This document shows positions 1 through 12,102 of a DNA stretch of 57,671 nucleotides, piece by piece. Origin of the DNA: Zygnema cylindricum (taxonomy: Eukaryota; Streptophyta; Zygnematophyceae; Zygnematales; Zygnemataceae); assembly GCA_037447655.1 (NCBI GenBank), contig JBBHKE010001097.1, positions 30,001 through 87,671 of the forward strand, written 5' to 3'. The first letter of the stretch is position 1. Each line of letters opens with the position of its first letter. The notes under the pieces are model-generated. The model did no database searches and was not told the origin of the DNA. It was given only the letters and a program-made list of their open reading frames with translations. The translations under genes and the position numbers were made by a program.

Positions 1-606
1 GGTTTATTAGCGTTTTTAGGGTTTGTTGGTACTTTTAGGTCTTTTTCATTTCTTGAAAGTTCTAGGTTTTTTTTTATATAAATATATAGGATTTGTTATT
101 CATTTTCCAGGTTTTTCGAGTTTTGATTTGAAGTGCTTTTTTTGACTATTATTAGGGTTTTTTTAAGTTTGTTAGGGTTAGTCAGCTTCTTTATTTAGTG
201 CATTTGTACGAACTATGAATCAATAACTTGCTCGTACTCACTCTTCAGACAAAGGCAGATAAAATTACCTCGAGCGGCGGCAGCCACGTGGCAGCCAACG
301 GCTCCCCTAACCGCTGAAAAAACGGTGAAAAACGGTGGACGATCGAACAGAATCAACAAAACGGTTAAACGGAATCCAAGGAAAGCTTCCCGGAAGGCGC
401 CCGCAACATTTGATCCGGCAGCAAAATAGTGTTGAAGACCGTCCCCCGTAAGGAAGGCGGAAGCTTCCTATGCCAAACAGGACGATGGTACAGTACCGTA
501 CAGCAAGTCTCGTTACAGTACGATACGGCATGGTATCGTACTTTAATGTACGGTACCTTACGCCTATGTCCTTATTAGCGTTGGTAAATCGTAAGTGTTT
601 AACTGT
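1..606. other. AT-rich flank, no gene seen
   Basis: I see no coding exon here. Short open frames on both strands overlap each other and have no recognisable domain. Positions about 480-560 are rich in GTAC/GTACGG words that pair with one another, a word style shared with the transposon-rich parts of this window, so this is probably old repeat sequence. Confidence 0.5.
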
Positions 607-938
607 TAAGGGTGAAGTTCCGGCCAACTCGTCGATTGATAGCGTGTTCCCACCGGGAAAAATTTCACTTCCGCAACAAACGGACGTTCGAATAATGTAC
701 GGCTTTCCGAGCACCGACTTTTGTAGATTTCGGAAGTTCTCGGAAAACCGTACAAACGAACTTCCTCAAAGTATTGCGGGATATAGAAGTAGGGTAAAAG
801 TCGCGTCTTTCTGAGAAACAGGACAACGGTAACCCGAAAAGCTGACGTAGGAAAAACAACATCCGAACGGCTATTTCTTTTTTTTCGCGCGAAAAATCTG
901 CATGACTTTGAGCCACCGTCGTCGTCCTTCGAACATAG

Positions 939-1139
939 TACACCGTGAATCGTTATTAGCCTTATGTACGCTATATCGGCACCCCAAAATTTTGACATTG
1001 ATACCTTAAATAGAATATTACATTATTTAAAGACGCGGACCATAATTTGCCACGTCTTCTGGTACTAAATTAGAATGAATGACGCTAATTTTTTCTTTAC
1101 ACTAATAATTTCTATACGCTGATAACGATTCAAGGTGTA
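939..1139 (+). mobile_element. MITE family A, copy A1
   Basis: About 200 bp, bounded by TA and by inverted ends reading CACCGTGAATCGTTATTAGC at the left and the complement of CACCTTGAATCG at the right. It is nearly identical along its length to 49885-50090 and to the reverse complement of 49574-49776. It has no coding capacity. The TA flanks suggest a Tc1/mariner-type target duplication, which is an inference. Confidence 0.85.
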
Positions 1140-1890
1140 AATTTGAAAATCTGCAGGTTTGTTTTCGCGCCTTTGTCTGATGACGTCAAAGCGTATGACG
1201 TGTCATAGGACACCTTCGATCAGAGTTACGTGCCATAATTTTGGTGTGAACGACACCCGTTTTCCGATGAGTTTTCGGAAAATCATCGGAATGGGCAAAA
1301 AGTTACAAATGCTCCGGTGGGTACAGGCTATGATTCGATGTTCCATCACGAAGACTCTGTAAGCCACGTGTTCTAAATTGAATGGCGCCACGCAAGCTAC
1401 GATCCGATATTGAGTATCTTTCATATTTTTAGCACCGACAAACTTAACTTCAAATCTTCACTTGCGTACCATATACCTGCGTACGAAGTAATCATACGAC
1501 AAAACTTTTATACTTTTTGCATACGCCAGTTTGTACGCCAACTCAATTTTTAGGGTTTCTGTTTTCGAACATAACGAAAGTTCTTTGAGAGAAATAGTGT
1601 GACGAACAAAAGTTATTGAAAATAGCGTGACGAAGGAATGTTACGAAATTTCGTTTTTATTTTCGGTTGTATTTTGAAAAGCGCCTGTCATCTGCAAATC
1701 TTAAGATTTTTAGTTAGATTTTTCGTTGGTTTTACATCATGACACGTAGCTTAATCGTCCAGCGTGTCACTAATTTTTTTTTTCTGTACTGCCAACCCAC
1801 CTCCTTGGGTTGACAGTTACAGAGAAAAATGAAGCGAACTCCTCGCAGATAAACATCCGACAGCCAGTATTACCTCCAAGACCTTCGGAG

Positions 1891-2168
1891 CATAGTTCAA
1901 AAGTAGGTGTTTTATGGTAGGCCCTTGGTAGGCTCAAGTTGCGTTGTGGGCTTTTCATGTGATCTTCTTAAATCGCTACTTTGATCGCTACTTTGATCAG
2001 CGACCGTCCGATGACGTTTAATTCTCTATGGAACAATGTGCAACTCAGCCCTGTTACTTTTCTTTTTCATTTTGCGACCAATACAATATGGGTCTTAAGG
2101 TCATATTGTATGTTTTGCGTACAATAGGCATATTGTCTGGGTGTACTATCACCTACTTTTGAACTATG
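1891..2168 (-). mobile_element. MITE family D, copy D6, 8-bp TSD
   Basis: The termini are CATAGTTCAAAAGTAGG and its complement ending CTTTTGAACTATG. The flanks are CTTCGGAG (1883-1890) and CTTCAGAG (2169-2176), an 8-bp duplication with one mismatch. The interior has the family's self-complementary CAATATG block. It is inserted inside element G1 and interrupts sequence that is continuous in G2. An 8-bp duplication points to hAT-like, P or Merlin mechanisms. Confidence 0.85.
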
Positions 2169-2382
2169 CTTCAGAGAGTATTGGCAAGATTCTCTGTAAT
2201 GTTGTTTTTCGTATAAAAAACAAATAGGCGGTATGATCTGGTACGGAGAGTAGCGGATTTCTGTAAACTTCCCCACTTTTCGCCCGATGGAACGTTACCC
2301 TTAAGGCGGGTTATTAGTAGCTCCATTAAATTATGTCTCGCTACGTGAAGCATTTTGAACTTCAAAAAAAACATGTTATCCA

Positions 2383-2603
2383 CACCACCGTGTATCAATA
2401 TTGGCGCTAATAAATTTTTTTGCCGCTTAAAACATCTTTTCTCCGTACACTCATGTCCGAATTTCAATGAGACCGTCAATCGGAAGCTGAGAATCTTAAC
2501 TTTCACTCGCATTCGTCAGATCTAAAAACCGACATGCGTGTACGGAGAAAAGATGTGTATAGAGACGAAAAAAACATTAACAGTAGTTAGCGATTCATGG
2601 TGT
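2383..2603. mobile_element. MITE family B, degenerate copy B0
   Basis: A foldback element of about 220 bp. Its left half contains CTTAAAACATCTTTTCTCCG and its right half the complementary GTACGGAGAAAAGATG; the outer ends resemble CACCGTGTATC and GATTCATGGTGTA. It is more diverged than the copies at 2714 and 49001. Confidence 0.7.
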
Positions 2604-2713
2604 AGTTGATGACTTTATGAGCATGGGTGAAGAAAACCAGTATGGCGCGCCCTAATAATAGTTTAAGGTGTACGGTAGTACTAAAAACACAGGGCAGTAC
2701 GGTAACAATATAG

Positions 2714-2929
2714 TACACCGTGTATCGCTATTAGTGTTAATAATTTTTTCGCCAATTAAAACATCTTTTCTTCGTACACTTTTGTCCAATTTTCAATTTG
2801 AAAAAGCCAATCGGAAGCTGATAATCTTACCTTTCAACCGCCACCGTTAGATTCTCAATCGGACAAGTGTATACGGAGAAAAGAGGTATTAAGTGGCAAA
2901 AAAAACATTAAATAGCGATACACGATGTA
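2714..2929. mobile_element. MITE family B, copy B1
   Basis: The element is bounded by TA, with ends CACCGTGTATCGCTATTAG and the near-complementary AATAGCGATACACGATG. The subterminal arms (AAAACATCTTTTC against GAGAAAAGAGG) make it almost a full-length hairpin. It lies at the left edge of the 2-kb duplication. Confidence 0.8.
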
Positions 2930-3258
2930 CGAGTGAACAATCAACAATGCAAACAAATACAACATGAAAGCACTTCCTACTCTACTCATTCCTCTCCTAT
3001 CCACTCTCCCCCACTCCCCCTCTCCCCCTCTTCCCCTCTCCCTTCAACTTTCTAAAACCCCGTAAAGCTCGAACGTAGCCCTCCGTCCGTCCCTCCTTCC
3101 CCCTCCCTCCTTTCCCCTCCCTCCTTCCCTCTGTCCCTCCTTTATATGTCTCTGTCTTCACCAAATTGAAGTTCATAAATTCCATATAATAGTTTTTTCT
3201 TTTTGTTTCCTTTTTTATCCCTTGTACAATATCCATATTTCTTGTGTGCTTCTTTTCA

Positions 3259-3261
<3 letters not shown>

Positions 3262-3290
<29 letters not shown>
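3262..3290. repeat. (TG)n microsatellite
   Basis: An uninterrupted TG dinucleotide run. The right duplication copy (near 5650) has only a short remnant, so the tract expanded or contracted after duplication. Confidence 0.95.
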
Positions 3291-3293
<3 letters not shown>

Positions 3294-4015
3294 GTTTTTA
3301 CTTTTGTTTAGGTTTGTTATTACTATTGTTTGTTTTTCTTATCATTATTGTTTATTTTTGTTATTATTATTGTTTACTTTTGTTATTATTACTGTTTCTT
3401 TTTTTTATTATTATTTTTTACTTTTTTTTGTGCATGAACCTAAAATGAAGAGGATGTTTTTAAAAACACGGGACTAACTCAAATACATATCACATTTTAG
3501 CGTGGATTAGAGATAAGAAGGGCGGTTTGAAGAATTTGAGGCAAGTGCAAAAAAATCTTGATTTTCAATAAAATAAATAAAGAAATAAAATATAAATAAA
3601 TAAAAAAAAACTTTTTTTTTCCCATTTCATTTTTATGAATCACTTTTTCGTACTTATTGATTAAAAAAAGTACAAAACTATTTCGTTGCGCACATCTTAG
3701 GTACATTCCCGTGTAGTTTTTTTACACAACCCGTTTATATTTTTTATACAAATCAATTCTTTATGACAATAATACCCTCTTGAAATTTGATTCTATGTCC
3801 AATTTTATTCAAATTTATATCCACATTAACATTTTTTTTCGTGTACAGTCGAATATTAACTCTCTTTTTCTTTGTTTTCAATAGAGATGTTAAAAACTTA
3901 ATTGTTTTATAGTCATATTGCGTAAATTTTTTCATATTGTTAGTTCTCGGAGTTTTTTTAGTGTTTTTAGTAGTCAAAATATCAATTTATTCCCAAACAA
4001 AAAAAATGTCGCCAC

Positions 4016-4021
<6 letters not shown>

Positions 4022-4049
<28 letters not shown>
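4022..4049. repeat. (TA)n microsatellite
   Basis: An uninterrupted TA run, longer than the matching tract at about 6417-6430 in the right duplication copy. Confidence 0.95.
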
Positions 4050-4476
4050 CAAATATTCTATGCTAAAATTTCGTCAAATACTGTAATCTCCCGCAAACTA
4101 TTATATTATCCATTTCACTACTTTATTATGTTACTTTTTTGTGATACTATCCACACTATTTTCAAAATCCAAATTATCTATCCAGAAATTATTTTCATAT
4201 CCTCCAAAATATCTTCACAAACTATTAATTCCTCCACACACCAAAGTTATTATCTATTTACAACCTCCTTTAAAAATTATTTACAAACTAATCCTCTAAC
4301 TACTCGCAAAAATACCAAAACACCCTTCTCTTAAAATTCTACTTTCAATTCTAAAACCAATTTCATTCCTTCTTGTTTCCACACCTTATTCCTATTTTCA
4401 CAATTAGAACCCATCTCATATATACACCTTTTTCACAAAAAATCAAAAAATAAATGTTCAAAAAACTATCTAAGTC

Positions 4477-4660
4477 TCAAGTCCCACCGACGATCTTTTT
4501 TAGTCGCACCAATCCAACCGCAAAAAGTAGCGAAGAAGGAACCAAACGATGAAGAATTTCGTAATCTTTTAAAGCATCTTTGTATTGTCCTAAGGCTTCA
4601 AATGAAGAAGCTCGACACTCGAGAACTAAAACGGAGGCGGGATCCACACTGAGAGCCGTA
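4477..4660 (-). pseudogene. Truncated duplicate of TPR gene last exon
   Basis: The minus strand matches the last coding exon of the TPR gene (6926-7147), including the stop codon (TGA at 4477-4479) and the final KKIVGGT residues. It covers about 60 of 73 codons of that exon and then meets the N gap at 4661. Only a few substitutions separate the copies. No upstream exons, acceptor or promoter follow beyond the gap, so it cannot encode a TPR protein alone. It could be a real partial duplicate or an assembly duplicate. Confidence 0.8.
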
Positions 4661-4670
4661 NNNNNNNNNN
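4661..4670. other. Assembly gap (10 N)
   Basis: Ten N. Sequence to the left belongs to the duplicated block and sequence to the right does not resemble its continuation (7110 onwards), so order and distance across the gap are uncertain. Confidence 0.99.
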
Positions 4671-5093
4671 GTACATTGGCTTTGAATCAGAACAATGAAA
4701 CAAAAAATCGCTTCTAAGAGGCATGTTGAAAGTCTCATAAGCATACATTTCTTTACTTTAGCATTGAAATCTAACACTGCCTTCATCTGCACCCACATTA
4801 AACACTGCTAACATCTGCTCATGTTTTGAGCGCTGTTAACTACTGCAAATGTTTTATCGCTGCCAACATCTGCAGATCGATGAACACTGTACTGCAGCCG
4901 TCGCTATTTTGTAAACGTCATCAATTGTCGCGAGTTTTGTACTCGTCTACAATCGTCACAAATTACACCCACGTCTACTTCCGTCACAATCTAAAGTTAC
5001 GATTTCATTTCTTTACATACGAATACTCTGAAAGTTGTACGGAGAATCTTCGCTAAAAAACAAAGTAACAAGACTAAGTTTCGGTTACATGCG
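4671..5093. other. Unique spacer, no gene seen
   Basis: No recognisable exon or repeat. Around 4800-4880 short words like AACACTGCTAACATCTGC recur in degenerate form. Confidence 0.5.
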
Positions 5094-5306
5094 AAAGTAC
5101 CCTTAGTGTTAATATTTTTTTTGCCACTTAAAACATCTTTTCTCTGTACACACTTGTCCGATTTTCAATTTGAAAAAGCCAATCGGATGCTGATAATCTT
5201 ACCTTTCAATCGACACCGTTAGATCCTTAATCAGACAATTGTGTACGGAGAAATGATGTCTTAAGTGGCAAAAAAAATATTAACACTAATAGCGATACAC
5301 GGTGTA
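5094..5306. mobile_element. MITE family B, copy B2, left end lost
   Basis: The right end TAATAGCGATACACGGTGTA and both inner arms are intact, but the first roughly 20 bases of the left terminus are replaced by unrelated sequence. The duplication breakpoint therefore lies inside the MITE terminus. Confidence 0.75.
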
Positions 5307-7109
5307 CCAGTGAACAATCAACAATGCAATAAAATACAGCATGAAAGCTCTTCCTACTATACTCATTCCTCACTTTTCCGCTCTCCCCCTCTCCCCCTTT
5401 CCCCCTCTTCCCCTCTCCCTTCAACTTTCTAAAACCCCGTAAAACTCTAACGTAGCCCTCCGTCCTTCCTCCTTCCCCCTCCCTCCTTCCTCCTTCCCCC
5501 TCCCTCCTTCCCTCCGTCCCTCCTTCTTTTTATGTCTCTATCTTCACCGAACGAAGTTCATAAATCCATATAATAGTTTTTTTCTTTTTGTTTCCTTTTT
5601 TTATCCACTGTACAGTATCCGGATTTCTTGTGTGCTTCTTTTCACTCTGTGTTTGTGTGTTTTGTTTTTAGTTATTATTATGATTAATTTTGTTTAGTTG
5701 TGTTATTAATATTGCTTATTTTTCTTGTTATTATTGTTTATTTTTGTTATTATAATTGTTTATTTTTGTTATTATTATTGTTTATTTTTGTTATTATTAT
5801 TGTTTATTTTTGTCTGGGCATGAGCCTAAAATGAAGAGGATGTTCTTAAAAACACGGGACTAACTCAAATATATATCACATTTTAGTGTGGATTAGAGAT
5901 AAGAAGGGCGGTTTCAAGAATTTGAGGCAAATGCAAAATGTTGATTTTCAATAAATAAAATAATAATAATAATAATAATAAATTAAAAAAAAAAAAAACT
6001 TTTTCTTTATTTTCAATTTCATGTTTATGAATCACTTTTTTGTACTTCTTGATTCAAAATATTACAAAATTATTTCGTTCCGCGCATCTTAGGTACTTTC
6101 CCGCGTTGTTCTATTACACAACCCATTTATCTTTTTTATACAAATCGATTCTTTATGACAATAACACCCCTCTTGAAATTTGATTTTATGTCCAATTTTA
6201 TTCAAATTTAGATATCCACATTAACATATTTGTTTTTTGTACAGTCGAATATTAACTCTCTTTTTCTTTGTTTTCAATAGAGATGTTAAGAACTTATTGT
6301 TTTAACGTCATATTGCGTGATTTTTTTCATATTGTTAGTCTCAGAGTGTTTTTAGTGTTTTTATTAGTCAAAATATCAATTTATTCCCAAACAAAAAAAA
6401 TGTCGCCACATATTTTATATATATATATACAAATCTCTTCAAATACTGTAATCTCCTATAAACTATTTTACTATCTATTTCACTACTTTATTATGTTACT
6501 TTTTTGTGATACTATCCACACTATTTTCAAAATCCAAATTATCTATCCAGAAATTATTTTCATATCCTCCAAAACATCTTCACAAACTATTAACTCCTCC
6601 ACACACCAAAGTTACAAACCATTTACAACCTCCTTAAAAATTATTTACAAACTAATCCTCTAACTTCTCGCAAAAATACCAAAACATCCTTCTCTTAAAA
6701 TTCTACTTTCAATTCTAAAACCAATTTCATTCCTCCTTGTTTCCACACCTTATCCCTCAATTAGAACCTATCTCATATATACACCTTTTTCACAAAAAAT
6801 CAAAAAACAAATATACAAAAAAATACCTTGATTCTCATATTTTCCTCGAAGACAATAAAGACATTATACCAGACTAATCCCAAATTCCCAAATACCTAAA
6901 TTCCCAAATTCCCAAATTCTAAGTCTCAAGTCCCACCGACGATCTTTTTTAGTCGCACCAATCCAACCGTAAAAAGTAGCGAAGAAGGAACCAAACGATG
7001 AAGAATTTCGTAATCTTTTAAAGCGTCTTTGTATTGTCCTAAGGCTTCAAATGAAGAAGCTCGACACTCAAAAACTAAAACGGAGGCGGGATCCACACTG
7101 AGAGCCGTA
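5103..7109. repeat. Tandem duplication, right copy
   Basis: This is the partner of 2725-4660. It runs into the last exon of the intact TPR gene, so this copy is linked to the complete gene. Confidence 0.85.
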
Positions 7110-9970
7110 CAACATGTGTTTATGGCTTTTGTAAATTCCCCAAGTTCCTGACAAAAGAAAAAGAAAATATAAATGTCATTAGGTTTAAGGTTAAGGTTTA
7201 GTATATAAGTCCCTGAGATAATAAAATAAATAAAATTGGTTAGGGTGATTAAAAAACTAATTGGGAAGACGTGTGGGAACGTCACATCATGTAGCTAAAA
7301 TAGTTTTATGGTTTACACGTACCTGATATGGAAAAATAAAAATGAATAGTTGGAGATAATATAATTATTGGGAGAGGGAGTGTAAAAAACGGGGATAGGA
7401 AATTTTACTAACATCGGAATCAATGGATTACGTTAACTTAAGGTAGGATAGAATGTCATTTAGTGAATTTGAGCAAAATTTCAATGTTGAATTATTGAGT
7501 TTCTAATTGGGCAAAAGGATGGATAAGGGAGAAAAAAAAATCAAGGGAGGAATTGTATTTATTTGAAGAATTGTGGCAGTAAAAAAACAAATAATTCAAA
7601 CACGGTCAAAATTGAGAGGACATGATAAAGAAGATATAGACAAACTGTCAAAACAATTAGGAATGCCAGTAGCATTTCAGTTCTTTTTACTTGACAACAA
7701 CACATTTAACATAAATAATTATTTTTCAGTTTCCTTCCTTTTCTTGCAACTGTGTGATGTCAGGCACAGGTCACCTCATCTAGAGAAAAAAAAATAAAAA
7801 AATATAAAAACCCGTTACTGAGTTTCCCTTTTGAGAAGTCAGTTTCCATGGACCTACTTCCAAAACTAAAAAAAAAAAACTCAAAAAAAAGAACTCAAAA
7901 AAAAACCTCAAAAAAACCTCAAAAAAACTAAAAAAAACTCAAAAAATTGGCCCTCATTTGCCTAATTACCATATAACAACATACAAGTGAATACCATAGA
8001 GCACGCCACTGGAAAAATAGAACAAAAAACTCGGAGACCAAAGATGGACACTGTTTTGTACCTTTTGACATTTTGCACTTGCCGCATACGTCAACATAAG
8101 GTCATTTAAATCAATTCGTTTTCCTTTTAGTCTCTCCTCTTCATACAATTGTATTGCGAGATTGAAGTGCTTGAGAGCTTCAGGATAATCACCCTAAAGG
8201 AAAACGGAGTAAAAGAAAAACAAAACAAAAAAAAAATCACTTTCTTGACACTAGAAAGGTTTGTTTCTTGTTTATGCTTTAAATTATGATATGTGTTAAC
8301 ATTATTGAACCAGTCAGAAGATGTTAAATATGAAATAAGTTAAGAAGTATTCGGAAGCTTTTTTTTATGTTTTTCTTCTTTGTGACTAGAACGTTTTAGG
8401 AGCTAGTGTTTTTTTTTTTTTTTTTACGATTTTTGGTTTTTAATTTCACAATGTAAATTGGGTCAGAGATGAGTTTGACTATTTGTTAAGAAAAAAATTA
8501 TGTTTGAAGTTTTTAGAAATTAAGGATGCAAAAAATTCATATGTTGTGAAGACGAGCAAAATTGTAAAACCCAAATGTCTTTTAAGTTTTAGCTCTTTCA
8601 AAAAATGACCATGGGGCTGTCACCCGATTAATTATTTTCTCCTAATTCAACACTTTAAGAGCACAAATATCTTGAATGTCTGAAACGCCTCAAAATGTCC
8701 AAATTATTTCAAACTTTATCTTTCTGATTTTTTTTACCATATGTGGCTTGCTTAATCAAATGCCCGACTTCAGGAGTCTCGTAATTTAAAATCTAACTAT
8801 CTAACTCTTAATAAAAATGAAATGGATTAAATAAAAAAAACAACAAAAAATACGTAAGTGAAAATTCTCACCTTTTGCTGAAACCCTAAGCCTAGTTCTC
8901 GAGCACGAGAATGGGTCATCCCTTTCGGAGACGAAGGCCCTATGTTCCATGTTTCCTTAACTGGTGCTGTTATTTTTTTTTCCTCCGTGAAAACTGAGTT
9001 CCCAACTGAACGGTGCGGCGAACCCAACTGATTTCCCTTAGTGACCTGTGACATTTGTCGTGTTTCTACTATAGGCTTTGGCGATTGTGTGCTTCGGAGA
9101 CCATTTGATTTTTCTTCCTTAGGACTAGAATAAGAATATTCTTGTTTTGTTTGTTCCAAAGGTGTTGTTGGGGTGTCAGGGTTTTCTGTCGGTAGAGGAA
9201 ATTTTACCCACGTGCTAAAACTACCTTGGAAATCTGTTGTCTGCGAATCAAGAAAAAAAATGGAATATTATATCTTTTTGTAGATATATCTGCTCATGGT
9301 TTCCCGGCCGCCATTCTTAACAATAATGGGTTGATTTCTAAAAACACAAAACAGCTTCTTAGCTATATTGAATTTGGCAATGTAAACACTCAAAATATAA
9401 TTCATATGTTTTTAATTTAAAAACCAACGTGTAAAGATGCATCATTTTCACTTTAGTTGAAGCGGTATTTACCTCATCCAAATTAGCAGAAGGGTCCTCC
9501 AAACCTTTCCTAGAACCTCCATTTCCTTCTACTCCTCGCGCTCTTGTAGGCGTCACGTTTGTAGGCGTCACTGCACTGGGACTCTCCATCACCTTGCATG
9601 TCTCTGCATGCGAGTTTCGACCGCCGGTATTTCTCATCGGAATTTGGAGCGCCGTCGGTTTTCCGTCCGCCAATGTCCGTACTGGAGGTGTAACCGGGCG
9701 AGGTGAACCTGTCCACGTAATTTGCGGCCGCCCGTTTCCGTGCTGAGGAGCCGCTTTAATTCCAAGAAACGCGGCCATTCCGGACTGCAAATCGGCTAGA
9801 AATTCGACGGCATCCGTACGCAAAGGCGGGGGAGTTGGCGGAGGAGCCGGAGCCTGTGTAGGAGAGGATTGAAGCGTGCTGAGTGATTGAGAGGCTTTAA
9901 ATCGCGCCGCTGGATCTGTGGGACGGACGGTTGAAGATGAGAATCCGGTGTAAGGGAGAGGCGGGTCCAT
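6926..9970 (-). CDS. TPR-repeat protein, 406 aa, 4 exons
   Basis: Exons on the minus strand: 9970-9473, 9240-8872, 8193-8062, 7147-6926. All junctions are phase 0 with GT donors and AG acceptors. The start is the ATG of MDPPLPYTGF. Residues 1-270 are proline-, serine- and threonine-rich and probably disordered, except a hydrophobic stretch near 100-120 (DAVEFLADLQSGMAAFLGIK). The C-terminus holds about three tetratricopeptide helices pairs: RARELGLGFQQK+GDYPEALKHF (about 272-306), LTYAASAKCQK+ELGEFTKAI (about 319-352) and ASVLVFECRASSFEALGQYKDALKDYE (about 355-387, quoted in part as FEALGQYKDALKDYE). Short TPR arrays of this type usually bind chaperones or other partners; the partner is unknown. 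The first and second repeats are each split by an intron. I do not recognise a named orthologue. Confidence 0.85.
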
Positions 9971-10041
9971 TAAGATTTTGACAACTATGGTACGTAAGAT
10001 GCTTAGATGTTTTTCTCTTCGAAAATTTGCGAAGAAGTGAA

Positions 10042-10050
10042 GTTTATATA
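10042..10050 (-). promoter_or_regulatory. TATA box of TPR gene
   Basis: The minus strand reads CTATATAAAC about 75-80 bases upstream of the ATG at 9970, which would place a start site near 10015 with a short 5' leader. The position and motif fit a plant TATA box; no transcript evidence is available. Confidence 0.6.
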
Positions 10051-10206
10051 GGCAAGGAATGGCCCGCTGGGCCGTTCTGTACGACTGTTGGCGACGTTTG
10101 GCGACGGCAAGCGACGTCAGCGACGAACCATGCGCGCAGCCGTTAGGGGGCGTCGGACCGGTACGATAAATGTACGACAAATTGGAGACTGGGTGGCGGA
10201 CTACAG

Positions 10207-10761
10207 TACACCGTCAATCGCTATTAGAGTAAAGGAATAAATAGCGTAAAAAAAAAATTAGTGTTATTAACACTAATCGGGATTTTTTTTTATTTGAAAA
10301 AATATATATATATTAATTAACCCCTAATTGTAATTTGGGTTGTCCTGAATAATAAATACCCGCCCTTTCGATGTCTACAGTAATATGTGTATTCGTACAA
10401 AATCTGACAATTCGTACGTCATTGCGCTGTTCACACGGTCGACGGACGAACATATGAGAACGTGATTTTTTTCGACGAGTTTGCGTCTCTTTCTTCAAGT
10501 GCACATTCACATGTGTGCGCAATAATGTTAAGTGTCTTTTTATGCCTTTGTAATTCAAAAAGTACCATTTCGTACGAAAATACTCTTTCCGTACGCCACA
10601 CTATTTCCATCGCAGTGTACTTTCATTATTAACGCTAATTGAAAAAAAAACCTAATTAGAATAATGGAAAAAATAGTATCATTGATTGTATTTCGGGTTT
10701 TTTTTTTTGAAAAAAGGGCACCGAATTGGCGTTATATACTCTAATAGCGATTGACGGTGTA
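10207..10761. mobile_element. MITE, A-like ends, about 555 bp (H1)
   Basis: TA-bounded inverted ends CACCGTCAATCGCTATTAGAG and CTCTAATAGCGATTGACGGTG are perfect over about 20 bases. The interior is AT-rich without a gene. It sits about 240 bp upstream of the TPR gene start. Confidence 0.85.
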
Positions 10762-10764
10762 CAG

Positions 10765-11401
10765 TACACCGCGAATCGTAATTAGAGTAATGAAAAAATT
10801 AGAGTAAAAAAACAAAAAAAAACAATTAGAGTTATGAATGCTAATTTGTGTGATAGAACTTTTTCACAGAGGAAGTTTACTCTAATTTATTTAATATTTA
10901 AGTACTCTATATTGGGTTGCGTCGGCAGTTATTATCCGCGCTGAAATTACGAACACTAAATTACGTAGACGTACAGAGTCTGTTAGTCCGTATAGTTTTG
11001 ACGTCATTATGACGTTAGTAATATTTGTCGCGCTGAATGTCAGTTAATGTTCACACTGACGACGATGCTGTCGACGGACGAGAGTTATGCGAATGGCTTT
11101 TTTTCGATGTGATTGAATTTTTGTTTAGTGCGATTTCACGTGCGAGCGCGATTCTATTAAATCACTATTTGTACCTTTTTACTTATAAAAGTACAATTTT
11201 GCACGGTTGGACGTCCTCCGTATTCCACACTATTTAAAGTGAACTATATTAGAACTATATTAGAATTTTTGACGCTAATTAAACCTTACCTAAAATAGAA
11301 TAATGAAAAAATTAGAATCATTTACTCTATTTAAGGTGAAAGAGTCGAAATTTAGGGCGACTGAATTAGCGTTATTTACTCTAATTACGATTCGCTGTGT
11401 A
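10765..11401. mobile_element. MITE, A-like ends, about 637 bp (H2)
   Basis: The left end CACCGCGAATCGTAATTAGAG and right end CTCTAATTACGATTCGCTGTG are inverted. It begins three bases after H1 ends, so the two elements are effectively tandem. No coding capacity. Confidence 0.85.
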
Positions 11402-11735
11402 CTGTAGTAGGTACGAACTTGTACACGAGGTACGGTGAAGCATTCGGGAGTCACAGGAGCTGTTATATGTAATTCTCCTCGTCAGCAGCTTGAGCGTCGA
11501 TTGTATCTGAACTGTGTGAAACTGGGACAGTTCTCGGCATACACGGACGGTTACAGTGATTAGAACGCGAAAAGTTGAAAGCCTAGATTTTCAAGAACTC
11601 GCAGAGTGCCTGTAAGAGATTTATGATTTACTTGCATTTAGCGTTTCTTAGTTCGATTTATTTCATTGTTCATTCACGCTATTTATGAAATGTTTGTGGC
11701 AGGCAAATGGTGACCAAACGATTTTGTGTTAAAAC
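11402..11735. other. Spacer between MITEs, no gene seen
   Basis: No recognisable exon, RNA gene or repeat. Confidence 0.5.
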
Positions 11736-12102
11736 TACACCGCTCATCGTTATTTGTGTCAAAAAAAAATAGCGTAAACGCTAAATTAGTGTATGTGTGT
11801 ATCTGTGTCAAAAAGAAACATTAAAAATAATTTTGGCACGCCAATTTTTGTATCGACTTTGAATCATCTAAGCTGAGCTGGCATCAACACTTTTTAAGTG
11901 CAAGTACAAAAGATATCTTTTTGGGGTTTGAAAATGGTACGAAACGTATTAACTAGAGTAGAATTGAACATTATTTTTGGTTCCATTGCTCTATTTTATG
12001 CTTTATATTAAGTAATGTTCCCGCTATATCCGGCGGCTAACAGGTATAGGAAGCTAATTTACATGCGAACCACACTTAACGCTAATAACGATGAGCCCTG
12101 TA
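11736..12102. mobile_element. MITE, A-like ends (H3)
   Basis: The left end TACACCGCTCATCGTTATT pairs with the right end AATAACGATGAGCCCTGTA. Bounded by TA; no coding capacity. Confidence 0.8.

Larger units (their letters stand above)
610..2300. mobile_element. PIF/Harbinger-like non-autonomous element, copy G1
   Basis: The termini are inverted (GGGTGAAGTTCC at the left, GGAACGTTACCC at the right) and are flanked by TAA (607-609) and TTA (2301-2303). A 3-bp TWA target duplication and GGG-starting termini suggest PIF/Harbinger. A second copy lies at 38098-39311. G1 contains two later insertions, a MITE-A at 939-1139 and a MITE-D at 1891-2168; without them it is about 1.2 kb. Internally it shares a block with G2 around a hairpin at about 1785-1835 and the stretch after 2177. 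No transposase frame is visible. The superfamily call is inferred from ends only. Confidence 0.65.
2725..4660. repeat. Tandem duplication, left copy (ends at gap)
   Basis: This stretch aligns in order with about 5103-7109: the same MITE-B, the same pyrimidine-rich block, the same TTATTATTG-rich block, the same TTTATATATATA block, then the end of the TPR gene's last exon. The copies differ by scattered substitutions and by indels, such as a longer TA tract here and about 90 extra bases near 6800-6918 in the right copy. Similarity stops exactly at the N gap at 4661. The left copy may be a true tandem duplicate or unmerged allelic sequence. Confidence 0.85.

Noticed and set aside
3203-3477. Hydrophobic CVCVCV and LLLLF frame resembling a membrane protein
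   Set aside because: It is a reading of a TG microsatellite and a TTATTATTG tract; the duplicate copy at 5640-5820 does not preserve it.
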